Shown here piece after piece: positions 36,333-48,252 of a stretch of DNA of 48,252 nt. Location: assembly GCF_025602895.1 (NCBI RefSeq), contig NW_026516423.1, positions 1 to 48,252 of the forward strand, written 5' to 3'. The translations under genes and the position numbers were made by a program. The notes below the pieces were generated by a model. It saw nothing but the letters and a program-made list of their open reading frames with translations, did not search any database and had not been told where the DNA came from. This DNA comes from Polychytrium aggregatum. Lineage: Eukaryota > Chytridiomycota > Chytridiomycetes > Polychytriales. Every line of letters starts with the position of its first letter. Position 1 is the first letter of the stretch.

Positions 36333-38717
36333 CTATGCCTCCTCGTGCTCTTCCTGAATGGCCCGCTGGCCCGTGCTCGTGTAGTTCTCTGTGACCATGT
36401 CGTTCAGACCCAAAACCTCATTTTGCTCCCAGGTCCGATCGAAGCTGCCAGAAACAAGTCACGGTTATCATATTGCCACATCGTGAAGACACAATGCTGG
36501 TGCAGAGCGCTGGCATAAACAATGCGGGGTGTTTTATCTCCCCGGTGTCGACTGAATCACGCGCTACTTACAACTCGATAGTCATGTTGGGGTCGTCGTC
36601 AGGAGCAAAGATGTTTTGCAAGTACTTTAAGGGGAAAGGGTGCCAGAGGAGTGTTAGTGGACTCATTGGCATCCGAGAACGATACAGAGATGGGCAAAGC
36701 AGGAGTGTGATATATCCACGCTGCTGAATGTGGATATCGACTTACCGAGTTGTTGAGTGGATCCTCGAGGACCAGGGTGAAGGGAATCTCGAAGTTGATG
36801 ACCTGTATCGCAATCCAGTACAGTAAGCTCAGGAGCAATATCGCAGCGCGAGCAAAGCATCTCGGCTCGGCATCTCGGTTCAGCATCTCGATTGAGCTAC
36901 CTTCTTGAGACGTTCGAGGAAGCCCTGGAAGCGCTCGCGGCGATTGGCCTCCGACGAGTCACCATCAATGAAAGGAGTTCTGTTGTCCAGCTCCTCGTGG
37001 ACCTGGCTGAGCAGACCCTCGATGGTGGTGAACCGACCACCAAGTGTGCCGCTATCGAGTCGGAGGTCGACCTCGGGAATGTACAAGCCGCACGTCTCAG
37101 ACTGGGGCGGTTTCAATGGTTGAGTGTTGGTCATTCCGTCCCGACATGAAAGGCCCATGGCCGCGACAATAACTGATCAGCGAATGGATGGTCCACTCGA
37201 CACGGCTGCCCGCAAGCATGGCCACGCCCAGCGGGAACTGCAAGCGATGGCAAATGACAGCATCGATAGCTGTACCTTCAGAATGTCACGGTTAAGGTCC
37301 TCGGAGTCAACGAGTTTGAGGGTGATACGCTTGCCCTTTTCGGAGATGGCACCGCCGGCCTTGACTTCGTTGCTCTTGTATCCACAGGCGTCACAGACAG
37401 TGGCCATGATGACGACTTCCTTGAAATGGGGAATGTCTGGATACGCATGAAGGGAAGGGGTGTGGATCAGGATAGAGTCGACGGTCGTGCCATTCTCGGG
37501 GGCTCGGGCAGTATCCGTTGCACGGGATATGGCCACCGGTTCAGCTGTCGACTGGGGCTCCGGACTCACCAAGCATGTGCATGTTGGTAGTGCAAGGGGC
37601 GTTGCAACGAGAGCAATTGCCCTCGAACTGCATGACCTCTCGAGCGAAATCGTCAACGATATCGGGCTCCTCGACTTGCAGACCAAGCTGTTCGCTTTGC
37701 TCGCGGGTGCGGGCGTAGTGCTTGATCTGCAGCGCCGGATCGGGGTTGGGAGCGCATAGGTTTTCGATGTAGCTGTTGCCGGCGGGATCGTCGAGGATGA
37801 AGGTGAATGGAGTCTGGCCCTCCCGGAGATCCTGGAGTTTCTCAATGATCGCTTGAATGGCTTCGTAGACGGCAAAGTCCTGGAGCTGTACCAGAGGGGT
37901 GGTCGATCGGATGGGTCAAGGTCGAGATCAAGCCAAACCAAGCCACCTGATGCGATCAAATCAAGGGCGACACACAGCCCGTGGATATCCTACCAAGCGC
38001 TGGGGTTGATCCTGGCTGAGGCCATCGACAGCACGAGACAAAATGCCCTCGACAGTGCTCAGCACACCACGCTGAGAGTCCGGCGGAATCTCAAAGTCAA
38101 GCTCCTCGAACCGCACAGAAGCAGAGTCTGCCTTGACGACCTGGCGGTTAAGATCCTGCAATAGGTCGTAACGGAATCGTCAGGCGGCTGGTCGATCCGC
38201 TGTCCGTCGATCGATGGGCGAGTCGGCCGATGGGCCAGCCCATCCACCAGACCTATCGATGGGCCTTGTATCGAAGAAAAACAGCTGGCTGGCAGACTGG
38301 CGGACGCATCGCGCAAACCAGCGCGGATAGCGGGAGCCTGGGTGACCAGAGAGCAAGTCGCTGGGGGTTTGGGCAGCGCAATTCGGTGCCGCCTGGCTCC
38401 AACTCGGCGAGTGCCAATGAGCACTACAGCAGCGGAAACGTACGTACATCATGGCCGTTGATGCGGCAGGAGAAGGTGCAGCCCTTCTCGGCAACGGCTG
38501 AAGCCGATTGGATTTCGCTGTTCTTGAAGTTGCAGTGAGGGCATTCGAATGCCATCAAAATGATATCGCGGAAGTGCGGGATGCTGGTGAGGAGCAGCCG
38601 GGTAATGCCGTTCTCGCCACAGTTCATGCAATAGGACTCAATCTCGGTCACGGGATTGTCCGAATTGATGGGATCGAAGAGCGGGTTGTGGCCGACGGCT
38701 TGCTGTGGCTCGGTCAT
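36333..38717 (-). CDS. ZPR1: ZPR1 zinc-finger protein
   Basis: Zpr1 is an essential protein that binds eEF1A, now seen as its dedicated folding chaperone, and moves between cytosol and nucleus. Eight exons join in phase: 38717-38448, 38155-37994, 37885-37570, 37436-37276, 37101-36901, 36802-36746, 36624-36572, 36444-36333, giving 443 residues. The two ZPR1 modules are complete. Finger 1 uses Cys30, Cys33, Cys59, Cys62 ([10 protein letters not shown] ... [10 protein letters not shown]) followed by [12 protein letters not shown] and LDFEIPP. Finger 2 uses Cys235, Cys238, Cys264, Cys267 (NCSRCNAPC ... [13 protein letters not shown]) followed by EDLNRDILK and a second beta domain. The tail has the expected [12 protein letters not shown]. 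Identity is certain. Confidence 0.97.
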
Positions 38718-38856
38718 GGCGAAGGATATTCCGATACGACAAAGACGAGACGGAGAGGGACGACACTGGGCTTGGGCGATGGACTCGCGGTGGCTGGCTT
38801 GGTGTTGCGGCGATCAGGACCAAGATCGAGTCTCGATATATCTCGAGATGCGGCGG

Positions 38857-38866
38857 AAAAAAAAAA
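38857..38866. promoter_or_regulatory. Poly(dA:dT) tract upstream of ZPR1
   Basis: Ten A residues on the plus strand, about 140 bp before the ZPR1 ATG; the same G-A10-TGG string lies upstream of DPH1. Promoter role is inferred. The remaining 38718-39163 between ZPR1 and the next gene's stop shows nothing else. Confidence 0.35.
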
Positions 38867-39163
38867 TGGTGGGGTTGCTGGGAACACGAGGCGGGCTGCG
38901 GTCTGTCGCTGACGCGTGTGACAGACAGCACCGCCACCGGGCGCGCAGCAGGCCGCCTTGCGACAAGAAGGATCTGGAGCAATCGCGGTGACCGAGCCAG
39001 GAGGGACGGCCGTGGGAACAGCAGCGTCGGGAGTGTGCCGTGGACTTGTATGTATTGTCCAGGAAGACTCCGTGGAGGTCGATGAGCCTGCTTTGCCACC
39101 GGAGGAGCCGCTGCTATTCGCGCCGCCGCTGCCAGGCGGCGCATCCGCGCAGAAACAAGTTGC

Positions 39164-42100
39164 TCAACGCCCCGATGCTGGTGCCGATTTTGGCCGCGTC
39201 TTCCTTTCGGGCTTGGGGCCCTTGCCAGTCTTGTGGTGGATCTCGACGGTGCTTCCCAGGAGCATGGGCCCTATGTCCTTCAGGTGCGCGATGCCATCGG
39301 CTCGTAGGTGCGGTCGCGGGTGGGCTTCTCCAGGCGTGCCGGCTGCTTTGGACACCCTTTGGATGTCCATCAGCGGGAGGGCATGTTTGGAGGCGGGTGC
39401 GCTCTGCGGACGCAGTCGCTTGGAGCGATTCACCCACGACCTCACATCTCCGAATGCGCTGTGAACTTGTTCACGCGGAGGGGCTGGCAGTACATCCTCC
39501 AGACCAGAGTCTTGGTCTGATTTTGGATGGTATGGGTCTGCGCCGTGTCTCTTGCCCTCGCTCGGGTCCATTCCTGCCTTTTCTCCTCTGTGCATGTTAC
39601 TGTCCGTCCGGTGCGGCAAGGAGAGCTGGTTCTCCGAAGGTCGAGGCGTCCATCGGGCACTGTGCAGGCCAGAGTCGTGCGATCCGAACTTGCTGCTCAA
39701 CCCTAGCGATGTGGATGGTCTTGGATGATGGACGCCGTAGTCGGAGACACGCCGGGGGGTCTCGGTGGTTGGGCTGAGAGCCTCGCCAGCAATCGATTCG
39801 GTGTTGCCGTCTTTGCTCGAGTCCAAAGACCGCTGGCTCCTCGGCATCTGTGGGCTACCGACACTGGGCATCGTGATGGGCCCTTCTCCGTCGCCGGTGA
39901 CGCCACTGGCAAAGGCAATGATGTTGTTGATCAAGTTCTCACGGGCAGAGATCCGCTTCAGCCACTCATCTCTGTCCTCGGGCCCGACGAGCTGGAATTC
40001 GACATCCGCCGAAACGAGCCGTTAGCTCCCACAGCCAACTACCTCCAAGACATGCCATACCCCCACAGTGCCCAATGATTGGTATGGGTTTGGAACGGTC
40101 AGCCGCACCTCATCGTCCAAGGGCATTTCGCACTTTTGTGCCTGAATGTCACTCAGACAATCGTAGAGGGTGTTCAGAACTGCGTTCTTCCTGGCCGGAA
40201 TGGACTCGCTGGAGAAAATGGCGGTCAAACAGGCGTCATCGCGTTGATGCACTGAAGCGCACGCTAGCGACAGCTTGGATATGGCCATGTGGATCGGAAT
40301 CATGCGCAACGAGTGCAGCTACGCTTCAGATACGGGCTGTTTGAGCAACTTTGCGCCTCAAGGCAGATACTCACGTTGCTCGCCGTTGTTCCATTTTTTC
40401 CTTCGACAAAAGCATGCTGCGGAGCCGGTGAATGTCCTGACGACACTTTGCGTGCAGCTGGGCACCTTCGTTGCATGGCTTCTCTATTGTGCCAACAAGG
40501 ACAAGTATTAGACATGTGCAGACCACATCCGACAGACTGCGATGATGTGCTCTGGCGATGGACTGCGGAGTGCCGGGTTGAATGCGATTGCGGCCAATGA
40601 CGATAATAGAGCGACTGAGAACGGACCCTGTGACTCCTCGGCTGTGGGAGGATCAGAGACAAGGATGGTCGGAGCGAATACAAGGCTCTTTGGGACCGTA
40701 GTCGATGCATTCCACTTGGGCTTGGTAAAGTCGGTGTTTTTGCTGGGAACAAAATAGGCCGACTGCGGGTGAGTGCAAGATGCGGATGCTCGTTGCGATA
40801 GAAGCAGTGCGATGGGCTGCCGCCTTGTCTTTGAGCTGGGTTGTACTTCCCAGCAACGGCACGATATTCTGCGCACGTACCACCACTCCTCCCATGTTCC
40901 GTTGCTCAAAGCCGAAAATCGACCAGATGCTAAAATAGCTTCAGGATCGACAGCTTGCGCTCCAGACAAGGTCTGCAGCACTTCACATTCTTGCCCGCTC
41001 GTGTCCTCGATGTATGGGGGCTGAGACTCGCCCTCGATATGAGGCTCATTTGGGCTCAGCTCAGCTGCAGCACCAGCGTGAAGCGATTCGGAGTCCTCAT
41101 GATCAGACGGTTCAAGCTCGGCCCGGTCACTTGGAGACAATAGAGAAAATCCAGAGATGCCCTCCGAGTCGGTGGCAAGATTTGTGCTTCGTTTTGTTAG
41201 CCTGGCAGATCGACTGCATCCTTCAAGCCAATTGATTTTGTCATCCCGCTGCGCCAATACATCGGACAGCTCTGCGACTTTTTTGTGGAGGGCCTTTACT
41301 TGCAGATGACGTTTGGCGATATCTTGGAGGAGGATTTTGTGCTCTGCCACGGCGTTGGACTTGAACAATCGCAGCTCGGTTACCTCGGTCAAAAGCTTCC
41401 CTCACATCAAGAGCATCGAGGATGGGGATCAGGGCGAGAAATCAATGTTGAAATGCCACCAGACATGAGAAATGGGTCAGTCGGTACCAAGAAGGATGTA
41501 TCTCGGTAATATCTTGGCGCTGTGCCAACATCGAGCACTCGAGAGCCCCAGAGGAGGCCAGTGCAAATACCTGGCTGTTCTGAGCGGCCATTCTCGTATT
41601 TTCATCTTTCAAGAGACCGTTCTCTCTCGTTAGGGCGAATATTGTTGCGTTGCATCCATCGTGGCAAATCCGCTTCAGGACATGGAGAGCAATCGATGGC
41701 CACAAGCGGATCGATCAGCGACACAACATAGTCACTAACAGCAGCGGTTCCACGGCATCATGAGCGGGCCTGGACTCAACTTGGAAACCAAGCCAACCCA
41801 CCTTTTCGTATTCAGCGACCACGGCGGCTCGGGTGACGTTCCGGACTGTCTCGACATTGCGTTGGTGTAGCTCCATGAGCTGCTTTTGCTTCTCTGGGGG
41901 AGCCCGTTTTATGGACAAATGTCCGGTGAGTGCGTGAACCAAACCATTCCTCGTCAAACGCCGCTCGGTTTCACCTATCAAGTAGCGCACAGCAGCCAGA
42001 ATAGGGACAGTGCAATCTTGTGTCGAATCTCTGATGATCCCCAAACTTGGCAGGCTGCCGCCATCTCAGTAATCAAGAAAGCGATGCCAACTCCCAATCT

Positions 42101-43978
42101 GCAACGGCTGGACTCGCACAGATCTTGCTCGCCTCCACGACTCCATGGCATACCGTTGTTGTTCTTTTCGATATATGTGTCAATGTCGTCAAGGACTTGG
42201 GACAGCTTTTGATGGGCCATTCGCAGCGACAACAGTTTCCCAGACTCTTTGTCGCCTCGGAACACCTTCGAGTTTGGTCGACGTGCATTGATTTCAACCG
42301 AAGGGCGGATCACATTCTGGAAGAACGCCCGCAGTCTCCCTGGGCCCATAGTCGTGCTCAGTCGGTCCTGCGCAAGAGACTCTGGTTCACCGACTTGGAG
42401 ACGGGACTCTGGGTTTCGTCCGGCTGTGTCTCCAACCGGCTCCGACACTGAAGAGTCTTTGAGGATCCCATCGACAAGAACGCTGGAGAAACTTGGTCGT
42501 TGCGATAAGCCGCGCTTCTGGGTAATGGGACTTGTGGAGCCCTGGCGACTGGCGGTGCTAGGGCGTGGGTGATGTGGGCTTGCGTTTGGGCTGTGTGGCT
42601 CGCCATCATGTTCGGCGATCGCCGAGGTGACCAGAGATCGGTCTCCATATCGGGAGGAGCGCATTGTCTCTGAGAAAGAAGATGTTCCGCTTTGGTGGGC
42701 CGAGGCTGAAGCCTCGCGAGAGCGGGTCCGGAAATCAACAAAGGCAAGATCAGGCGGTCGCTCGTCTTTCTTTTGTAGCGTTGACATGTCAAAGTTGCTG
42801 GTAACGTGCGCCCACGCCTGGAGCTCGTCCATGTTCTCCGATGCCACCAGCACCTGGTCGTAAAACTGGGCTTTCACAACGGCTGTGTCGGGCGTCGTGG
42901 GGGTGTTCATGATTTTCGAGGCCTTGACGATGGCCATGAAGCCATCGGAGACTCCGTAGTGGGCCGGAGGCTCCGTTGTCGACCGGCTGACGGACGAGTT
43001 GCGGGATGGGGAGTGGCCGGTGACCGAAGGTGATCTCGAGGATATCATATCGACGATGCCGATGAGACTTGGTTTCCGTGATCCGGTCATGCGTGGCGTT
43101 TTTGGTATTGGTGTCGACGCTTTGTCAGGCTCGGACTCTGGCGGAGCCTGTGGCTCTTTGGGTTTGGTGCTTGGAGCTGCCATGGAGAACGAACGTGTGA
43201 ACTGTGTGGGACTTGGGAGGGGCTCATGCGAGGCTGACAACGGTTTGTCGATTGGAGATGGGCCAGGTGTCCCTAACGTTGGGTTGGACACGGATGTTAC
43301 TGGGCTTGTTGGGACAGAGAGGGCCGAGAAGGTACCTGAAGCCGGTGCAAGCGAGCCTGCCGAAACCGAGTCCGGAATCTGCTTCGGTGCTTCGCTCACA
43401 GAAATCCGAGCGGACAGCTGCTGGTCCGAAGCTGCCAACACGGGTACCGATGGAGATAAAGTCGAGGGACTGGCGAGTTTAGCATCTGAGCTCGACGAAG
43501 GCAGAAAGTCGAGTGGTACTTTTGACTCGAGAATGGAGGGCGATGTGAGACTCTTGGTGACATGGGGCGTGTGCTGGGCTTTGTGCGAGGTGATGATGGG
43601 CAGCGGGCGGGGCCTGGTGGTGTTTGAATCGGATGCCTCTGTCGAGCCGGCGGCCAACCCACTCGTGAGCGAGGAGCGTGGGGACAGTGAAATCGATGCG
43701 CCAGCAACAAAGGGCGGCGTCGGCTCCAGCGGATGGGTCGAGCTGGAGATGGAGCTGTTGCTGTTGGACGGGATGGAGCCAGTGCCGACGACAGCAAGAG
43801 AGCGAGCCCGACGAGCCCCCGAGACACCCATATCTCGCGTTTGAGGTGGGCCTGGTGCATCGTCTGCAGACGGTATTCCCGCGAACGTCACTGACTTTTG
43901 AATAGATTCGACAGGCGGATGGGGCAGCGATGAAGTCGACGAGGATTCGATCACATCGGGGAGGTCACGGTCATTCAT
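39164..43978 (-). CDS. Large Ser/Pro-rich coiled-coil protein with PH-like segment (family unknown)
   Basis: No named family. Exon 1, 43978-42154 (608 codons), is Ser/Thr/Pro-rich and ends in a helical part, LRMAHQKLSQVLDDIDTYIEK. The ATG at 43978 was preferred over one at 44152, whose extra residues look non-coding. Later exons on the same strand give QKQLMELHQRNVETVRN (to 41802), ATIFALTRENGLLKDENTRM (~41640-41570), a long coiled coil with HLQVKALHKKVAELSDVLAQRDDKI (~41390-41200), then IHRLRSMLLSKEKMEQRRAT (~40400) and KNAVLNTLYDCLSDIQ. After a short intron with a CTAAC branch point comes LVGPEDRDEWLKRISARENL (~39965-39905), the typical last strand and helix of a PH domain. A basic tail, KTRPKSAPASGR, ends at the stop 39164. 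Several splice sites (~42150-42030, 41800-41700, 41450-41390, 40900-40500) are unresolved, so exon limits are approximate. It may link membrane lipids to a scaffold; that is inference. Confidence 0.6.
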
Positions 43979-44646
43979 CTCGGTTACTAGCGAGCACGGG
44001 CCAGGAGGTGGATGTGAGGCAGAGGCGAGGGATGTGTCTGAGCGGCACAGGCCATCTGGGCTCCTCCTCCCAAGGGCCAGTGATTGGCGAAGGGGCCTTG
44101 GCCATGATGCTCCGAGTGATCCATGGGCAGGACCGTGGGAAACGCGGGCCAAGCCGGGGCGGATGATAGGGTTGCGCCGCAGGGCTTGTCGCCAGGGCTT
44201 TTCCTAATGCGGCCGGCTGTGTCCGCGGCTCTCGCGTGGCCGCGGCGCCTCCTCGCGAGGCACGGCCAGTCGCCCTCCTGTTCTCTTGCTGCTCGTTTCC
44301 TGCTCGCTTGCTGTTCGTCTGCTCGCACCGCTGTCGACGCCGAGCATCCTCCGGCCCACCACCCGACCGCCAACGACAGAACGCATCCCGCGGTGCCCAT
44401 TCTGCGGCTCTGTCTGCTTGGTCCTGACCCGCCTGTCACTCCGGGACCCTACGTGTCGCTCCGTCGCTCTCCTCTCGGGCGGCAGTGTTCGCCAGCGTCG
44501 AATCGCAGCGCATCGTGTTGCCCATCCGAGCCGGGCTCTACCGACGCTTGCATCCTCCGCATCGCCACGCCAAGCCAAGGCCGCTCTCGCTGCCCTAAAA
44601 TTTCGGCCCAAGTTGCTCTGGGCTTTGGTCACCCGGATCTTCCACC
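43979..44646. other. Divergent promoter region, PH-like protein / EFR3
   Basis: 668 bp between divergent start codons, GC-rich, with open frames on both strands from composition alone. No TATA box or repeat stands out. Confidence 0.5.
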
Positions 44647-47600
44647 ATGTTCGACACGCTGCTATGCTGCGGCTCATGCTACAACCATGTTACCATGGTC
44701 AACAACGTCTTTCCCAGCCAGCCTGGTGAAGAGGGCCCCAAGCCAGCGAGTCTGTCGCTGCTCGTCAACTATGCACAGACAAAACCCCACAAGTTAACCA
44801 AAATCGGCGTCTATCTCGAAAAGCGGCTGGCCAAGGACAAACGAAGAGGCAAAACCGGGTGAGTGGAACGCCGATGCAGCGGCTGCAGCCTTCACCGGAG
44901 CCGCATCCGGAGCAGCTGTCCAGGAGCTTGCCTTCCATATCCTTAGCAGTACCGGATGGCGTTGGCACACCCGCTCCGTGCCCTCCGCTGCCTCCTCCGC
45001 CGTCCTGGAGAAGCATCGGGGCAGTATCTCCATGCGTGGTGCGTCTCGTTGGGATCGATGCTCAAGCGACCGTCTCTTGTCTTGCTGAAACGCATACCGG
45101 TCTCCTCTCAGCTACATCAAAGTGACTCTCGCCATCCTCAACAAGCTGCTGGCTGAGTGCCATACCCATCTGAACCTGATTTCAAAGTACACGCTGAGGA
45201 TCGTCATGGAGATTCTGGACTATCCGGATACCGAGCTGATGTTGGATGCCACGAGCACCGTACGTGTCTGCTCTGGAGCTGTGCTATCGATTGCGTGTCG
45301 TGCAGCCAGTCAATCGACTGGGCCGTTCATCCGCTGCAGCCTTCTCGGCCCATTGCTCAGAGCTAGCAGCGACCACTGCGTGCTCTGGATATCTCGGACA
45401 ATTCGCAACGATGGCGTCACGTCCGATGCGCCTTTTCACACATCCACTCTCCTTATTGCCTTCCACAATGCAGTTTGTGATCTTCAGCGAGTACTACCAG
45501 CACGAAATCACCGACCCCGAGTTTGTTCGACTGTACGTGGAGCTTGTTGGCAAGTTCTGCGACAATTGCGAGTGCAACTCCACAGACTCGCTGCTGAATC
45601 ACAAGTAAGCGTACTTTGCCAACTCTGCGCTTGAGGGTCGTGCTTGCGCATTGATTCCCGTCATTGCACACGGACGCTCGTTAGTGCATCGAGTGCCAAG
45701 CTGCGTATGCCAGTGCACGCTGAGCGTGGCTCAGATCAGTGATCAAGCCCCATGCCTTTGACGAATGCGCCGCTGACATGCTTGTTTCGCCTCCGCTGGC
45801 ATCCATCGATAGAACTCGAATCTCTGGATTGAAGGCCATCCAATCGATCGGATCCAACGACAATTTCCTCAAAGATGCATCGGTCGAGCAGCTGGTCAAG
45901 CGCATGATCCCATCCTCCCTGCACAACCTAACCTACACACAATCGAATCGAGATCCCCCTAAGGCCACGTAAGTCTTCTTGCGAGTCGGAGTCTATGGAA
46001 TGTGCCAAGAATCGTCGGCACGGAACATCAACAGCATCCGTCTCTCGATTGAGATACGAGCTTTGTTTAGATCCAAACCGCATCGTGGGGTGTGTTGCCT
46101 TGTTCAGCATGCATTTGTCAACGGTTTCTCATCCCGCCTTCTCAATGCGGTAGCATGAATACTGCTATGATGTCGCACTCGCGCGCCTCCGTGATCGATC
46201 ACCTCTTCAACGACGATGAGCTGCACCAGGTTGCCTCGAGCTTTTTGAAGGAAGTGTTCCGGCGAACAAATGTCAACAACATCAAACTGCTCTCCGACAC
46301 GGTCTTTGGGTAGGTTGGCGATCTTGCGATATCCCGCATGATGCCATGATATGGAGTGCCATGATGCAAAATGCCATGCCCATACTATGATGCCCCTTAT
46401 TTTGTTGTCTGCATTCGCCAGACTTTCCTGCCCGGAAACCTGCCGCATGTTTTCCAAAGAACAGTCGGCATTAGTGGCAATTCGATTGCCACCCCCCACA
46501 CTTGCTGACGAGACAACGTTGCTGACGAGACAACGTTGCTGATGAGACAACGCGCATATGCTCTCGGTTTTACCACCCAGCTTCTTCTCGGAAAACAAGG
46601 CGTGGAAGGCATCCGAGAATGTTATCCGGGCGTTCGAGATCATAACGAGTGCCGTTCCCGTAAGTCAAGCATCGTAGACTGTGTGTGCATCCGCATGGCC
46701 CAGGCCATCGTGACGCTCGAAAACCAGCATCTGTATCACAGTCCTCATAACCATCCCTCCACCGCTCTGAAACTCAGGATCAATACCGCCACGTTCTCAT
46801 GAAGCGGATTCTCGAGCTGCTCAATCATGAGGTTGCTGGAGAAGATGCAGCTCGATCCACGCTCGTCCAGACCTTGACGCTACTGATTGCGGCCGGTGGA
46901 AGCTCGGCGGGTCTGTCGCCTATGGAGCTTCTCGAGGCGCTCGTTCGGCACCTGATGCACACAGTCACTGTTGGACACGGCGATTCCGTGACTGAAACCA
47001 GGAGCCAGCAGCGTCTGATCGAGGCCATTGCTGCCATGAGCAAAAACATTGCGTATCCCGAGCAGCCCAACGAGATCCTTGTGTATTTGATCAACCGCCT
47101 CGCGATCGACCCAGCGGCCCCAACGACCACCACCCCGGACGATCAGCAAAACTGCACGCGACTGGTGCTTTTCAAGACCATGAACTGCTTCTTGGTGGAG
47201 CGCATTGAGATGCTGACCAAGCGCGACTCTCCCAGTGGCGGTCTGGGGCAGACACGTCGCCAGTCATTTATCCGCTCTCCCTTCGACATGAATCTCCTTG
47301 TGCCACTGCTCAAATTTTACTACGACAATCGCTCAGGTGGGACGCTAATGGGTGGAGCATAGAGCTGGATCGCCCTGACACCGGAAACACTCAACGCTTT
47401 CACTGTTGATCGGAGCGCAGCCGATTGACAGCACCTGACTCATCATCATACATTCGATAGATGTGCGACATGGATTTCACAAGTTCATGTATTCGCTGAT
47501 GACCCTTGAGGGGATCGAGTCTGGGTAGGTTTCCGCCGCCAGCACGCGGCTCACGGCTGTCCTTCCCATCCTCGAGCGCGGAGGTCAAGCAGCTTTTACA

Positions 47601-48252
47601 TCAGCCGTGACTAAACTGTGCTATCGCCCTGTGTAGCTCTGTGTATTCTCCTATCGCCGATCGATTCTGTATCACGCTCTTCCGCACCCTCTACGACTAT
47701 GCTCAGAATCCATCGAATCTGCCTGCCGACTACGTCGCCATCGGACTGAGCTTTTCCAACTCACTCACGCGCTACTACGGCGAGGCCCTTCTGGGAGTAA
47801 CCCCTGTGCTCTTCAAGCTCCAGGTGCGCACTTTTGGGCAGGGACGAGTCGATACGTATGCGAGCGCGCTTGAAATCCCAGTGGCAGGCACCATGGAGGC
47901 ACCATGGGTGTCCAAAGTCTGCTTGTCCCAGCGCTCTCAAAGCACCCGTGAACTTACCGGCAGAGGCCACGATGTCGGTTGCTTGCTGATTCCCTGCTCA
48001 TCGCGGTTCATCCAGGCATTGCTTCAGCAGGGAGCAATTGAGTTCCCGCGACAGCAGCGCGGCCTCAACAATGTTATCATCGGGGTGTTCTTGCAAGCCG
48101 CTAGCATCTTCAAGAACGCAAGTCTTGGCGCATATGTGGAGCAGGTAGGCATTTCGTCATGTGTCCTTTCAGCGGAAGGCCCAGCGAATGTGTCTGATGG
48201 ATCCAATCGGGGCTTATTTTGTCAGGTTCAGCATGAGCTGTCAACCCACCAG
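44647..48252 (+). CDS. EFR3: EFR3, plasma-membrane anchor of the PI4-kinase III alpha complex (3' part missing)
   Basis: Efr3 anchors the Stt4/PI4KIIIalpha-Ypp1/TTC7 complex at the plasma membrane, where it makes PI4P. Exons in phase: 44647-44858, 45112-45259, 45474-45604, 45813-45968, 46154-46309, 46581-46659, 46778-47336, 47461-47524, 47637-47823, 48016-48144 and 48226 to the window end; 616 residues are visible. The ATG has a CCACC context. The N terminus MFDTLLCCGSCYNHVTMVNNVFP resembles the animal form, with a cysteine group (7, 8, 11) able to take palmitate, followed by KLTKIGVYLEKRLAKD. ARM/HEAT-like helices follow: TLAILNKLLAECHTHLNLI, FVRLYVELVGKFC, RISGLKAIQSIG, LVKRMIPSSLHNL, DQYRHVLMKRILELLNH. 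The C-terminal part lies beyond the window. Identity is strong from the N-terminal architecture. Confidence 0.9.

Noticed and set aside
38638..39144. 168-codon minus-strand frame upstream of ZPR1
   Set aside because: Arg/Pro-rich with no conserved feature; overlaps the ZPR1 start and promoter.

Overview
This is a piece of a eukaryotic nuclear genome, most likely from a fungus. The genes are split by many short introns (about 50-400 nt, mostly GT-AG, with CTAAC-like branch points). The standard genetic code fits every gene, the DNA is GC-rich by eye, and the recognisable proteins are conserved eukaryotic housekeeping factors. A membrane-anchored cyclic-nucleotide phosphodiesterase and an animal-type cysteine cluster in EFR3 would suit an early-diverging, zoosporic (chytrid-like) fungus. 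That placement is inference; nothing in the window proves it.

Layout, left to right. 56-5455 (+): the C-terminal ~1,500 residues of GCN1, the ribosome-bound activator of the Gcn2 kinase; its 5' part lies outside the window. 5828-7498 (-): an unrecognised N-glycosylated single-pass membrane protein. 8078-10561 (-): DPH1, for eEF2 diphthamide synthesis. 11081-12947 (-): an unrecognised coiled-coil protein with an Asn/Gln tract. 13724-18436 (+): a member of the IML2/TTC39 family with an extra N-terminal membrane region. 19451-22338 (-): a secreted 5'-nucleotidase. 23329-27832 (-): SEC18/NSF. 28182-29065 (-): an unrecognised small protein. 29352-31739 (-): a WBP11-like splicing factor. 33077-35715 (+): a six-membrane-span 3',5'-cyclic-nucleotide phosphodiesterase. 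36333-38717 (-): ZPR1. 39164-43978 (-): a large Ser/Pro-rich, coiled-coil protein with a PH-like C-terminal segment. 44647-48252 (+): EFR3, cut by the right edge.

For DPH1, the IML2/TTC39 gene, the 5'-nucleotidase, SEC18, the 28-29 kb gene, WBP11, the phosphodiesterase, ZPR1 and the visible parts of GCN1 and EFR3, I rebuilt exon chains in which all intron phases agree; exon limits are in the entries. The genes at 5.8-7.5, 11.1-12.9 and 39.2-44.0 kb have one or more unresolved splice sites.

There is no operon-like logic; most neighbours are unrelated housekeeping genes. Three (GCN1, DPH1, ZPR1) concern the translating ribosome or its elongation factors. The phosphodiesterase and 5'-nucleotidase both act on nucleotide monophosphate chemistry. 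SEC18 and EFR3 act in membrane traffic and plasma-membrane lipid supply. The most notable observations are the membrane-anchored phosphodiesterase, a compensated two-base frameshift in GCN1, two GC-AG introns, a 56-58 bp inverted repeat that looks like a small non-autonomous transposon, and GATATC-rich tandem repeats in a divergent promoter.
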